A stretch of DNA of 64,000 nt. Origin: Oceanibacterium hippocampi. GTDB taxonomy: Bacteria > Pseudomonadota > Alphaproteobacteria > Sneathiellales > Sneathiellaceae. The notes below the pieces were generated by a model that saw only the letters and a program-made list of their open reading frames with translations, was not told the origin of the DNA and searched no databases. The DNA lies in the NCBI RefSeq assembly GCF_900172325.1, contig NZ_FWFR01000006.1:1-64000 (forward strand), read 5' to 3'. Shown in pieces: positions 24,425 through 34,100 of the stretch. A program made the translations under genes and the position numbers. Each line of letters opens with the position of its first letter. Positions within the stretch are counted from its first letter, which is position 1.

Positions 24425-26632
24425 TTGCGCCTGGTCGCCAGTCTCTCTGGGATCGCCTGCCGGACCGTCTGCGGTCTGGCGCTTGCCCTGGCCGTTCTGC
24501 CGGACGGCACCACGGCCCTGGCCCGGAGCGTGCCGTTGCCGGTCGCCAAGCCCGACGTGCCCGCCAGGGCATCGGCCGCGCCGGCCGCAGACCCGGAAAC
24601 GCCCGTCGCCGCCGACGATGCCGCGCCGCTTCCGGCGGCAAAGCCGGTCGTGCCGACCGCTGCCGCCGACGGCACCCCGCTCCCGCTCGACAAGCCGCTG
24701 CATCTGGTCGCGCCGCGTTACCTCACGCCAACGGACCTTCAGCTCTACCGCGCCGCCTTCAAGGAAGCACACGCACGGCGCTGGGCCGAGGCCGAACGGA
24801 TCGCCGGCAAGGCCTCCGAACGATTGCCCGGCGTCGCGGTGACCTGGATGCGGCTCAGAAGCGATGACGACGCGTCCTATGCCGAGATCGAGGCCTTCCG
24901 CCTTCGCCACCCCGAATGGGACGCGCTCGGCGACCTCGACGGCCGGGCCGAGGAGGCGCTGGCCCGGCAGGGCTCCAATGCCGCCCTGCTCGCCCGCTTC
25001 GCGGCCAGCCCGCCCGGCCGGCCGCTCGCCATGGTCCGCTACGGCGAGGCCCTGCTCGCGACCGGCGAGACCGCGAAGGGCGAGGACTGGATCCGCCGGG
25101 GCTGGGTCGCGGGCGATTTCGACGCTGCCGACGAGGCCCGGATCTGGCGCCGCCATCGCGCGCTGTTCACCGCCTCGCACAACATCGAACGTCTCGACCG
25201 CCTGCTCTGGGACCAGCGCCGGAGCGCCGCCGGCCGCATGCTGCGCCGGGTCGACCAGGACTATCGCAGTCTCGCCGAGGCCCGCCTTGCCCTGATGGGC
25301 CAGTTGCCGGGCGTCGACGGCGCGGTGCGCCGGGTCGCCGCCCGCTACCGCGACGATCCGGGCCTCGCCTTCGAACGGGCCCGCTGGCGCCGCCGCGCCG
25401 GACTCGACGACGGCGCCCAGGAGATCCTTCTCGACCCGCCGGCCGCGCTCGGCCGCGCCGACGCCTGGTGGGGGGAAAGCCGGATCCAGGTGCGCGAGCT
25501 GCTGCGCAAGGGTTTCATCACCGACGCCTACCGCCTCGCCGCCGGACATCGCCTCGAGAGCGGCGGCAGCGAGTTCGCCGAGGCCGAATGGCTGGCCGGA
25601 TGGGTGGCGCTGCGCTTCCTTCGCGACAGCCAGGTCGCGCTCACCCATTTCCGCACGCTCTACGAGAATGTCAGCTACCCGGTCAGCCGGGCCCGCGGAG
25701 CCTACTGGGCCGCCCGCGCCGCCGAGGCCATGGGCGAACGCAACGGCGCGGCCCGCTGGTACGGGCTCGCCGCCACCCATCGCACCACCTTCTACGGCCA
25801 GCTTGCCGCCGGGAAGGCCGGCCTGCGTCCCGGCCTGGACGAGGCGCCGCCGATCACGATACGGGCCGCGGCGCGGCGCGACTTCGACCGGCGCGAGCTG
25901 GTCCGGGCGGCACTGATGCTGGCCGAGGTCGGCGAGGATTCTCTGGTCCGACGGATCGTCCGCAACCTTTCAAGGACGGCGAAGACGCGCGAGGATCACC
26001 TGCTGGTGGTCGGCCTGGGCGAGCGCATGGGGAGCACCGCGCTGGCGCACCGCGCCGCGAAGGACGCCCTGAAGGACGGCATCGTCCTGCTCGACCAGGG
26101 CTGGCCGGTCGAACTCGGCGTGGCCCCCGCCCCCGACATCGAACTGCCGCTGGTGATGGCGGTGATCCGGCAGGAAAGCGGTTTCGACGACGGCGCGGTC
26201 TCGCATGCCGGGGCGCGCGGCCTGATGCAGATCATGCCGGCCACCGCCCGGCAGGTCGCCGGCGAGCTCAAGATCCGCTATTCGCACGAACGGCTGCTCG
26301 GCGATCCCTTCTACAACAGCCAGATTGGCAGCCGTTACCTCGCCGACCTGATCGCCCGTTTCGACGGCTCCTACGTGCTGGCGCTGGTCGCCTACAATGC
26401 CGGCGAAGGGCGGGCCCGGCGCTGGATCCGCGACTGGGGCGACCCGCGCTCGGGCGCCATCGACCCGATCGACTGGATCGAGCTCATCCCGTTCACCGAG
26501 ACCCGCAACTACGTGCAGCGGGTGCTGGAAAATCTCCAGGTCTACCGCTCACGCATGCATGGCAGCGGGGCATTGCCGGACAGCCTCCGCACCGATCTCG
26601 AACGCGCCATGCGGGGCCGCGCCGATTCCTGA
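24425..26632 (+). CDS. slt: Soluble lytic murein transglycosylase
   Basis: It starts at a TTG with GGGAG six bases upstream and has 735 residues. A signal peptide covers about residues 1-35. Next comes a Pro/Ala/Lys-rich linker holding three copies of a PLPxxKP motif (PLPVAKP, PLPAAKP, PLPLDKP). A long alpha-superhelical U domain runs from about 95 to 560. The SLT catalytic domain (about 575-720) carries the catalytic glutamate in IRQESGFDDGAVSHAGARGL followed by MQIMPATA and VAYNAGEGRARRW. It cleaves peptidoglycan glycan strands in the periplasm. Confidence 0.92.
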   Translation: MRLVASLSGIACRTVCGLALALAVLPDGTTALARSVPLPVAKPDVPARASAAPAADPETPVAADDAAPLPAAKPVVPTAAADGTPLPLDKPLHLVAPRYLTPTDLQLYRAAFKEAHARRWAEAERIAGKASERLPGVAVTWMRLRSDDDASYAEIEAFRLRHPEWDALGDLDGRAEEALARQGSNAALLARFAASPPGRPLAMVRYGEALLATGETAKGEDWIRRGWVAGDFDAADEARIWRRHRALFTASHNIERLDRLLWDQRRSAAGRMLRRVDQDYRSLAEARLALMGQLPGVDGAVRRVAARYRDDPGLAFERARWRRRAGLDDGAQEILLDPPAALGRADAWWGESRIQVRELLRKGFITDAYRLAAGHRLESGGSEFAEAEWLAGWVALRFLRDSQVALTHFRTLYENVSYPVSRARGAYWAARAAEAMGERNGAARWYGLAATHRTTFYGQLAAGKAGLRPGLDEAPPITIRAAARRDFDRRELVRAALMLAEVGEDSLVRRIVRNLSRTAKTREDHLLVVGLGERMGSTALAHRAAKDALKDGIVLLDQGWPVELGVAPAPDIELPLVMAVIRQESGFDDGAVSHAGARGLMQIMPATARQVAGELKIRYSHERLLGDPFYNSQIGSRYLADLIARFDGSYVLALVAYNAGEGRARRWIRDWGDPRSGAIDPIDWIELIPFTETRNYVQRVLENLQVYRSRMHGSGALPDSLRTDLERAMRGRADS

Positions 26633-26717
26633 ATCGGGGCGGCAATCGGTCACTGGACAAAGGCAGCCGTTCGGCTACCGTACCGCCCGAAGCGAGTAGT
26701 GGCAGAGGAAGCGGTTG

Positions 26718-27407
26718 ATGAGCGATATCCGGTTCGACGATATCGGCGCCTGCGTATTCGACGCCTATGGCACGTTGTTCGACGTCAACGCGGCGGCCCG
26801 CGAGGAAGCGGCGGCGCTGGGCGATGACTGGCAGCGGCTCGCCGAGACCTGGCGGAGCCGCCAGCTGCAGTACACTTGGCTGCGCAGCCTGGCCGGCCGC
26901 CACGCCGATTTCTGGCAGGTCACCGGCGATGCGCTGGATTTCGCCCTTGCCGAGATCGGAAAGTCGGACAGCGCCCTTCGCGAACGCCTGATGGCGCTCT
27001 ATCTGCGCCTAGACTGCTACCCGGACGTGCCGGCAACGCTGGCCAGGATCAAGGCGGCGGGAATACGGACCGCGATCCTCTCGAACGGCTCGCCCGACAT
27101 GCTGGCCTCGGCGGTCGCCAATGCCGGCATCGGCGACAGTCTCGATGCCGTTCTCTCGGTCGAGGAGGTCGGCATCTTCAAGCCCCATCCCCGCGTCTAC
27201 CAGCTTGCCGTCGACCGCCTCGGCGTCGGGGCCGGGCGGATCTCGTTCCAGTCGTCGAACGGCTGGGACGCCTACAACGCGAAGGCATTCGGCATGCGGG
27301 TGGTCTGGTGCAACCGCTTCGGCCAGCCGGCCGAGCGGATCCCCGAGAGCCCGGATGCCGAGGTGACCAGCCTCGCCGCGCTGCCCGCAATCCTCGGCAT
27401 CGCCTGA
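26718..27407 (+). CDS. Haloacid dehalogenase type II
   Basis: The ATG at 26718, six bases after GAGGAA, is preferred to the TTG just before it; 229 residues result. HAD motifs are clear: the nucleophilic aspartate in CVFDAYGTLFD, ILSNGSPDML (motif II), the lysine of KPHPRVYQLAV (motif III), and SSNGWDAYNAKAFG with W-NR-FG (motif IV), the arrangement of L-2-haloacid dehalogenases. Many such proteins act on other 2-substituted acids or phosphates, so the substrate is open. It is followed after 2 bases by the hydrolase gene. Confidence 0.85.
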   Translation: MSDIRFDDIGACVFDAYGTLFDVNAAAREEAAALGDDWQRLAETWRSRQLQYTWLRSLAGRHADFWQVTGDALDFALAEIGKSDSALRERLMALYLRLDCYPDVPATLARIKAAGIRTAILSNGSPDMLASAVANAGIGDSLDAVLSVEEVGIFKPHPRVYQLAVDRLGVGAGRISFQSSNGWDAYNAKAFGMRVVWCNRFGQPAERIPESPDAEVTSLAALPAILGIA

Positions 27408-27409
27408 TC

Positions 27410-28276
27410 ATGGCCCTGGCCTTCCGTGACATCGTCTTTCACGCCCAGGACGACCTGCCGCTCTACTATCGCGATTACGGCGATCATGACGCGCCCCGTA
27501 CGCCGCTGGTCTGCCTCGGCGGCCTGACCCGGAACTCGAAGGATTTCCACGACTTCGCCCAGCGCTACGCGGACGAGCGCCGGGTCGTCGCGCTCGACCT
27601 GCGTGGCCGGGGCCGGTCCGGTTACGACACGAATTTCCGCAACTACCGGCCGGAAACCTACCTGCTCGACATCGTCGCCCTGCTGGCCGCGGCCAACCTG
27701 CATCGCGCGGTTTTCGTCGGCACCTCGCTCGGCGGGCTGCTGACCATGGGGCTTGCCGCCTTCCGGCCGAGCGTGCTCGCCGGCGTGGTGCTCAACGATG
27801 TCGGACCGGCCGTGAGCGCCGACGGGAGCGCCCGGATCGCCGGTTACGTGGGCGAGGACAAGCGTTTCGCGGATCTCGACGAGGCGGCCGAGCATCTTCG
27901 CGGCCAGTTCACCGGCGCCTATCCCGACCTCGACGCGCCGGGCTGGAAGCGCATGGCGGCCGCCACCTTCGTCGCTGACGACGAGGCGGGCAACGTGCGT
28001 CTCGACTACGACCTGGCGATCGGCAAGGCACTGCGGGAACAGCTCGCCAACGGCGCCACCCCGGATCTCTGGCCGCTGTTCGGGGCGCTCCGCAGCATCC
28101 CGACCCTGCTCATCCATGGCGCGCGCTCGGACGTGCTCTCCCTCGAGACCGTGCAGGCCATGCGGGCGGTCAAGCCCGACCTCGAGATCGTCACGCTTGC
28201 CAATCGCGGCCATACCCCTAACCTCGACGAAGCCGAACTGCTGCCCCGACTGGATGCCTTCCTTGAACGGTTCTGA
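27410..28276 (+). CDS. Alpha/beta hydrolase
   Basis: The 288-residue protein has the fold's landmarks: the oxyanion region CLGGLTRNSKDFHD, the RVVALDLRGRGRSGYD strand-loop, the nucleophile elbow FVGTSLGGLLTMGLA with the catalytic serine, an acid near LLIHGARSDVLS, and the histidine in ANRGHTPNLDEAELL. No signal peptide is present. The substrate cannot be told. It follows the HAD gene by two bases and overlaps the dehydratase gene, forming a probable three-gene operon. Confidence 0.88.
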   Translation: MALAFRDIVFHAQDDLPLYYRDYGDHDAPRTPLVCLGGLTRNSKDFHDFAQRYADERRVVALDLRGRGRSGYDTNFRNYRPETYLLDIVALLAAANLHRAVFVGTSLGGLLTMGLAAFRPSVLAGVVLNDVGPAVSADGSARIAGYVGEDKRFADLDEAAEHLRGQFTGAYPDLDAPGWKRMAAATFVADDEAGNVRLDYDLAIGKALREQLANGATPDLWPLFGALRSIPTLLIHGARSDVLSLETVQAMRAVKPDLEIVTLANRGHTPNLDEAELLPRLDAFLERF

Positions 28277-29252
28277 ACCCGAATTCGCCGACATCAGGCG
28301 CGCCGCCGACCGCCTGGACGGTCTCGCGGTCCGCACGCCGCTGCTCGAATCCCCGCTCCTGAACGAGCGCCTGGGCGGCCGCCTGCTGGTCAAGGCCGAA
28401 CCCCTGCAGCGCACCGGGTCATTCAAGTTTCGCGGCGCCTACAATTGCCTACAGGCGATGCTCGAAACCGATCCGCCGAAGGCAGTGATCGCCTATTCGT
28501 CCGGCAACCACGCCCAGGGCGTCGCCGCCGCCGCCGGGCTGGCCGGCGTTGCCGCGACCATCGTCATGCCGTCGGACGCGCCGGCCCTGAAACGGGCGAA
28601 CACCGCCGCCTACGGGGCGCGCGTCGTGCTGTATGACCGGGCAAACGAGGACCGCGAAGCGATTGCCGAAGCGCTCCGACGCGAAACCGGCGCTACCCTG
28701 ATCCGGCCCTACGACGATCCGAACATCATTGCCGGACAAGGCACGGTCGGCCTCGAGATCGCCCAGCAGTGCCGCGAAGCGGGCATCCGGCCCGACGCGG
28801 TGCTGGTGCCCTGCGGCGGCGGCGGGCTGGTCTCCGGCACGGCACTCGCGCTCCACGGCGAATGGCCGGACCTGCCTATCCACGCGGTCGAGCCGGACGG
28901 TTTCGACGATACCCGGCGGTCGCTGATCGAGGGCATCCGGGTCCGCAACGCCGCCATGACCGGCAGCATTTGCGACGCGCTGCTGTCGCCGATGCCGGGG
29001 GAACTGACCTTCGCGATCAACGCCCGCGAGCTGGCCGGCGGCATCGCGGTGAGCGATGACGATGTCCGGGGGGCGATGCGGGCGGCGGTCGAGAACTTCA
29101 AGCTGACGATAGAGCCGGGCGGCGCCGTCGCCGTTGCCGCGGTCCTGTCGGGCCACCTCGACTGCCGCGGCAGGACGGTCGTCGTCGTGGCCTCCGGCGG
29201 CAACGTCGATCTTGCCGCGTTCGCCGCGGAGCTTGCGCCGGCCACGCCTTGA
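28254..29252 (+). CDS. Threonine/serine dehydratase-like PLP enzyme
   Basis: I use the ATG at 28254 (332 residues), which overlaps the hydrolase gene by 23 bases; a TTG at 28263 is the alternative. The PLP lysine lies in RTGSFKFRGAYN, the substrate loop is SSGNHAQGVA, the glycine-rich phosphate site is CGGGGLVSG, and the C-terminal VASGGNVDL closes the pyridine pocket. There is no ACT-like regulatory domain, so it resembles the catabolic threonine dehydratase or serine racemase branch rather than IlvA. Confidence 0.87.
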   Translation: MPSLNGSEPEFADIRRAADRLDGLAVRTPLLESPLLNERLGGRLLVKAEPLQRTGSFKFRGAYNCLQAMLETDPPKAVIAYSSGNHAQGVAAAAGLAGVAATIVMPSDAPALKRANTAAYGARVVLYDRANEDREAIAEALRRETGATLIRPYDDPNIIAGQGTVGLEIAQQCREAGIRPDAVLVPCGGGGLVSGTALALHGEWPDLPIHAVEPDGFDDTRRSLIEGIRVRNAAMTGSICDALLSPMPGELTFAINARELAGGIAVSDDDVRGAMRAAVENFKLTIEPGGAVAVAAVLSGHLDCRGRTVVVVASGGNVDLAAFAAELAPATP

Positions 29253-29285
29253 AAGCCGGCCCGGACCGGGCGTCCGGCCCGGCTT
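29253..29285 (+). terminator. GC-rich hairpin after the dehydratase gene
   Basis: AAGCCGGCCCGGA (29253-29265) pairs with TCCGGCCCGGCTT (29273-29285) with one mismatch. It directly follows the stop codon. There is no uridine tract, so it may be a weak terminator or an mRNA-stabilising 3' hairpin. Confidence 0.45.
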
Positions 29286-29314
29286 ACACGTTAAGGTTAT
29301 CCTGACACGGCTTG

Positions 29315-29329
29315 TTAAGCCTTGTTTAA
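29315..29329 (+). promoter_or_regulatory. CtrA-type box upstream of secreted protein
   Basis: TTAAGCCTTGTTTAA is an exact TTAA-N7-TTAA. It lies 46-60 bases before the start codon of the secreted protein, in an AT-rich patch, which is where a CtrA-activated promoter would be. An additional single TTAA lies at 29291-29294. Confidence 0.55.
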
Positions 29330-29374
29330 ATAGGATAAGACGCTGATGCACGGGATGTGAGGAGGAATCCGAGA

Positions 29375-29926
29375 ATGAAGAGGCCCGAACCGGCCAGACG
29401 CTTCAATGCGAAGCGCGGCCACTCCCGCACCAGGATCGCGGCCGCGGTTGCGGCGACGCTGGCATTGTCGACCGGCATCACCTCGCTCGCCGAGGCGGCG
29501 ACCAGCTGCGTCAACGCCGACGTGATGAGCGCGGTCTCGCTGCGGGTCCTGCAAAGCGACCTGATGGTCGTGGCGCTCGGCTGCGGCTCGCGCGACGCCT
29601 ACAACCGGTTCGTCGTCCAGAACAAGGATCTCCTGGCCGGGAACGGCGCGGTCCTCCGCCGCCATTTCTCCCAGCGCTACGGCGCGAACGGGACCAAGAA
29701 GCTGAACCGCTTCATCACCTTCCTCGCCAACCAGGCGTCGATCCAGCGTAATCACGGCGGGCCGGATTTCTGCGAGGTCGCGGCCGAGCGCTTCGAGGCC
29801 GTGCTGACGCTCCCGCCGAAAGACCTGCATCGCTTCTCGGTCGAACGTGCCCGCGAGACGGGCTACTCGTCGATCGCCTGCGCCGGCGACATCGCCTCCA
29901 TGGAATCCGCCGTCGCCGAGAAGTAG
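29375..29926 (+). CDS. Secreted protein of unknown function
   Basis: The ATG at 29375 follows GGAGG by nine bases; a GTG at 29357 would place the ribosome-binding site inside the gene. The 183-residue product has a basic N-terminus and then a signal peptide (IAAAVAATLALSTGITSLAEAA). The mature part has four cysteines (TSCVNADVM, LGCGSRDAYN, DFCEVAAE, SIACAGDIA), probably two disulphides, and a helical character. I do not recognise a family. It is monocistronic with a CtrA-type box upstream and a strong terminator downstream. Confidence 0.75.
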   Translation: MKRPEPARRFNAKRGHSRTRIAAAVAATLALSTGITSLAEAATSCVNADVMSAVSLRVLQSDLMVVALGCGSRDAYNRFVVQNKDLLAGNGAVLRRHFSQRYGANGTKKLNRFITFLANQASIQRNHGGPDFCEVAAERFEAVLTLPPKDLHRFSVERARETGYSSIACAGDIASMESAVAEK

Positions 29927-29984
29927 GACCGGGGCCGGGCCTCGGCCCGGAACCGCCCGCGCTTCCCGCCGCCGGCCGCATCGG

Positions 29985-30028
29985 CCAAAAGAAAAGGGGC
30001 GCCCCGCGAGGGGCGCCCCTTCCTTTTG
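29985..30028. terminator. Bidirectional terminator
   Basis: A perfect 12-bp stem AAGGGGCGCCCC / GGGGCGCCCCTT closes on a GCGA tetraloop (30006-30009). It is flanked by A-rich sequence on the left and T-rich on the right, so it can end transcripts from both the secreted-protein gene and the convergent OmpA-lipoprotein gene. Confidence 0.85.
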
Positions 30029-30044
30029 GTGCGATCGCTGCTGG

Positions 30045-30914
30045 TTACTTCAGCATGATCTCGACGCGCCGGTTCTGCGGCTCGCGGACACCGTCGTCAG
30101 TCAGGACGAGCGGATCCTCTTCACCGCGGGCGTTCACTTCCATGACCGAGGCCGGAATGCCCATGGCCTGGAGAGCCGCCTGGACCGCTTCGGCGCGGCG
30201 CAGCGACAGGCCCATGTTGTAGCTGTTCGGGCCCGAACGGTCAGCATGGCCGACCAGGGCAACGCCCTTGGCGCCGCTGAGCTTCATGTTGCCGGCGACA
30301 TCCGCGAGGATGGAGTCGGCCTCGCCGAGAACCTTGCTGCTGTCCCAGTCGAAGAAGACCAGGTAGGAGCGCGGCACTTCCGGGGCCTTCGGCGCCGGCG
30401 CAGGGGCCGGGGCAGGCTGGGCGACCGGCTTCGGCATCATCGCCTCGACCTTCTCGATCGCCTGGATGAAGCCGTCACGGCAGGCCGCGATGTCGCGGGG
30501 CTGGAAATTCTCTTCCTGCTCCTGCATCCAGCAATCGAACATGCCCTGGGCCATCGCGGCCTCGGCCGGCGAATTGTCACGGGCGCCCTTCGAGAAGGCA
30601 CTCATCAGGCGTTCGCGCGCGCCACGAAGGACGGACACGCGGTCGGCCGGAAGCTCGCGGCTCTCGATTTCCTCGGGAAGGACGAGCTCGCCCTTGGCCG
30701 CGGCAATCGCGCGCATCGCGAAGGTGTCCGAGTCGGCGTAATCGCCTTCCTCGTACTCGGCCGCCGAAAGGTCCAGATAGACCTTGTAGAGGGCCTTGTC
30801 GAAGGACGTGCCTTCAGCCGTCACATCGCGGGCATGGTCGAGCTGGAACCCGGCGCAGCCTGTGAGCAACGCGGCAAACGTCGCCACGATGACGAATTTT
30901 GCGGATCTTATCAT
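30045..30914 (-). CDS. OmpA-family lipoprotein
   Basis: The 289-residue protein has a lipoprotein signal peptide with lipobox LLTGC (cysteine about residue 19) and a strong AGGAGG ribosome-binding site. A helical region of about 140 residues is followed by a Pro/Ala linker (PKPVAQPAPAPAPAPK). The C-terminal OmpA/peptidoglycan-binding domain has VALVGHADRSGPNSYN and SLRRAEAVQAAL and ends QNRRVEIML. It should tether a membrane to peptidoglycan. It is a single gene; its 270-base upstream spacer is unusually AT-rich for this genome. Confidence 0.88.
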   Translation of the reverse strand: MIRSAKFVIVATFAALLTGCAGFQLDHARDVTAEGTSFDKALYKVYLDLSAAEYEEGDYADSDTFAMRAIAAAKGELVLPEEIESRELPADRVSVLRGARERLMSAFSKGARDNSPAEAAMAQGMFDCWMQEQEENFQPRDIAACRDGFIQAIEKVEAMMPKPVAQPAPAPAPAPKAPEVPRSYLVFFDWDSSKVLGEADSILADVAGNMKLSGAKGVALVGHADRSGPNSYNMGLSLRRAEAVQAALQAMGIPASVMEVNARGEEDPLVLTDDGVREPQNRRVEIMLK

Positions 30915-31185
30915 TCGATACCTCCTGGTGGTGCAGTGACCCCACGCGTTTGCTCATATTCCATACAACGCTGGTCGTGGGAAACTACTTAGAAGCCATG
31001 ACCCGGTACGCGGACGCCAGCCGGGCACTGATTTTTGGTGGGATGTGTGATTTCTGTCGCAACGCATCACTTGAGAAGGCGGTTCGCACGCTCAAGGAGC
31101 CATTTTCATTCATGCATATTGCATATAGTGCAGACCCCGGTAGTGCAAGCGCCTATTACCCTCACCATAACACACTAACGCGGGT

Positions 31186-34100
31186 TTATGTATTTGGTTC
31201 ACTCGGCGTGAACAGGCCGCCGCGCTCGAGTTGCTGGCGATAGTTGGTCATGAATGCTTCCAGCCGATTGACTTGCGCGATACTGCTGGCCAACTGGCGG
31301 AAATCGGTTTCATCCCGATTGACCTGGGCGGTGATGACCTCGAAAGCATCGCTCTCCGGCGTATCGTGCAGCAACGGCCCGTACCGACCCCGCAACTCGG
31401 CGAGCGCCTCCCAGTCATTCGCCATGCTGAGCGCCACCGCCCGCTTCATCACATGCTCCAGATCCGACCGGTCGAGCGGCGATTCGTCATTCCAGCGCTC
31501 GCCGAGCAGCGCCTGGTAGGCCTTCTCCGCCGCCGCCCAGTCACGCGAGCGCCAGTGAACGTCGGCGCGCAGCATCTGCGCCTCGTGGCTCGCGTCGTTG
31601 CGCAGCAGGGAAAGCGCCTCCCCGTAACGTTCGAGATCGACCAGGGCGCGCGCCTCCAGGTGCGCCCGGGTTTCCCGGATCGGCGCTTCCAGGCCGAGAT
31701 TGTTGGTGGTTCGCAGCACCTCGAGCGCGCTGGAGGCCTGCCGGTCGAGCAGGTAGATGACGGCGAGCCGGGCCGCGACCTCCGACTGCTCGGCACCTTT
31801 CAGGCGGTATTTCACCTGGTGCTGCAGCAGGTCGGCCGCGTTGCCGAGCAGGTCGACCGAGACCAGGCGCTCGGCAAGACGCCGCACCATCTCGTCGCCG
31901 GCCCTGCCGACCGGGGTCAGTTCCTGGAAGTCGTAATAGAGACCGAGCGCCTGGATCGGCGGCAGGCTGTCGGCCTCGCCGCTGACATAGAGGCCGGTGA
32001 AGACCTCGCTCATGCGCCGCGCGATCGACTGGGTCTCGCTCGACTTCGGGAAATAGCCGACCGCCTGGCGAAGCGTGTTCAGGCCCTCCGCATACTTGTG
32101 CTCGGCGATGTAATGTTCGCCGAGATCGACCAGAAGATGCCGTTCGAAATCGTCGCCGCGCCATGTGAAGCGCAGGCCTTCCAGCTCGGCGGCCTTCTCC
32201 TCCGGCGTGATCTCGTTCATCGCCTCGCGCAGCTTGACCTTCTCCAGGCGCGCCTCGACCGCCGCCTTGCGGTCGACGCCGGCGATCGTCGCGTCGAGCC
32301 GTTCGCGGGCCTCGTCGAAGGCGCCGTCGAGAAAGGCGAGCCTGCCACGGGCAAGATTGATCCACGACCGCTGGCGCGGTTCGATGAAGGGCTTCTCGTC
32401 GCGTTCGAGGATGTCGAGCGTCGCTTCCGCGCGATCCGGCTCGTCGAGCTGCATCATCGCCTCGACCTGCTGCAGCGTGAAGGCGATGCGGGATTCCGGA
32501 TCCATGACCGGCATGGCGTCGGCCCCGGTCGCGAATTCCAGCCGCGCGGCGGTCCAGTCCTTCAGGCGGGCCGACACGGCGGCCCGCCACAGGCCGATTT
32601 CCGGGATGTCGTCGAAAGCCGGCCGGTCGAAGATCTGGCGCGCCTCCTCGTAACGACCGAGACCGTATTCGGCGAGCCCGCGCATGGCGAGATAGACCGG
32701 GTCCAGGGCAACGTCGCGGCTCTTCGCCACCAGGCGCTCGAGAACGCCCAGCGCGTCGGCATAGAAGCGGTGGCCGAGGTAGAACTTGGCGAGATCCATC
32801 CGCGCGGCCGCGCGGCCACCCTCCGGTGCCAGCGCCAGTGCCCGCTGAAGATCCTGGCGCACCAGGTTGAACGGCCCTGCCCCGTCGCGCCGCCATTCGG
32901 CCAGCTTGAGCAGGCTCGGTTTCATCGCGATCGTGCCGCCGCCGCTCTCGGCCTGCATCTCGAAGGCGGAGGCCGCCGCGGTTCGCGAAAGCAGCAGGCC
33001 GTCCCGGGCAGTGACCCGGACGCCGGTGGCCGCGACCTCGACCGCCAGATCGTCGGCGCGCACGGCCATCGCCACGCCGAGCCGGCTCGGCAGCACCTCG
33101 AACTGCGTGAAGGCGCGGCCGGTGGCAACACCAGGCCCCTCGGAGAGCAAGGGCACGGCAATGATCGTGTCGCCGACCTCGGGGTCAGTGAAACTGACCC
33201 GCGGCGCCGCATCGGTGACCGGGAAGAAGATCTCGGGGCCGCCTTCGGCGCGCGGCTGCGGCTTGACGTCGATGACCTTGCCGAGCGGCGGCGCCGGTGT
33301 CGGCAGGAAGTCGGCGATCCACCGGAAATCGCGGCGGCTCACCTCCGGGTAGACCTTGTCGGTGGCGCGGATTCGAACCACGGTCGCGCCGCCATGGGCG
33401 ACCTGCTCGGCCTCGACGATATCGCTGCCATAGCCGGCCCGGACCTCGCCGTCGTCGACGATGGCCTTCCTGTCGAACACGAAGTACCAGTTGCCGCCGC
33501 GCTCGAAGGCGGCGAGACCGGTCGCCTCGTGCCAGGCGAAGACCAGCCGGGTCGCATCGCCGCGCCGCTCCGGCTCGATCACGACGGTCGGCAGATCGCT
33601 GGGCAGTGACGAGGGCGCGGCGGCACTGGCGCCCTGCACGTCGGTGTCGGCGAGAAGGTTCCGGGGTGCCGGCGCGGGCGCCGCATGGGCCGGCGCGCGC
33701 GGGCTCTCGACCACCGGGAGCGTCGACGGCCTGGCCGCGGGCTTCGCGGCCGGCGGCGCCGCCGGCATGGCCGCCGGTTTCCCGGCACCGGTGTCGGCGG
33801 CGACATCAGGCTTCGGCGCGGCGGACGGCTTGGACGCGGCTGCGGTGGAAGGTTGCGGGGCGGCCGCGCGGCGTTCCTCGACCCCGGTGCCGCTCTTTCC
33901 GTTGCCGGCGCCGGGCTTCGGCCGCATGACGTCGACGACGATCTTGTTGCCGAGCCTGAAATGGCGAAGGTCCGAACCTTCCGGGACCGCGAAGCGGGTC
34001 TCCGATCCATCCGCGCCGCTTTGCGCCGAGAGCCGGCCAACGAAGGCCGGCAGGTCGCGATTGACCTCGGACAGGTCGAGGCTTGCCGGGGCAGCGAAGC

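Noticed and set aside
30899-31243. Plus-strand frame of 114 codons in the AT-rich spacer between the OmpA lipoprotein and the TPR gene
   Set aside because: It begins inside the antisense of the lipoprotein start region, has no ribosome-binding site or recognisable domain, and covers the expected promoter region.
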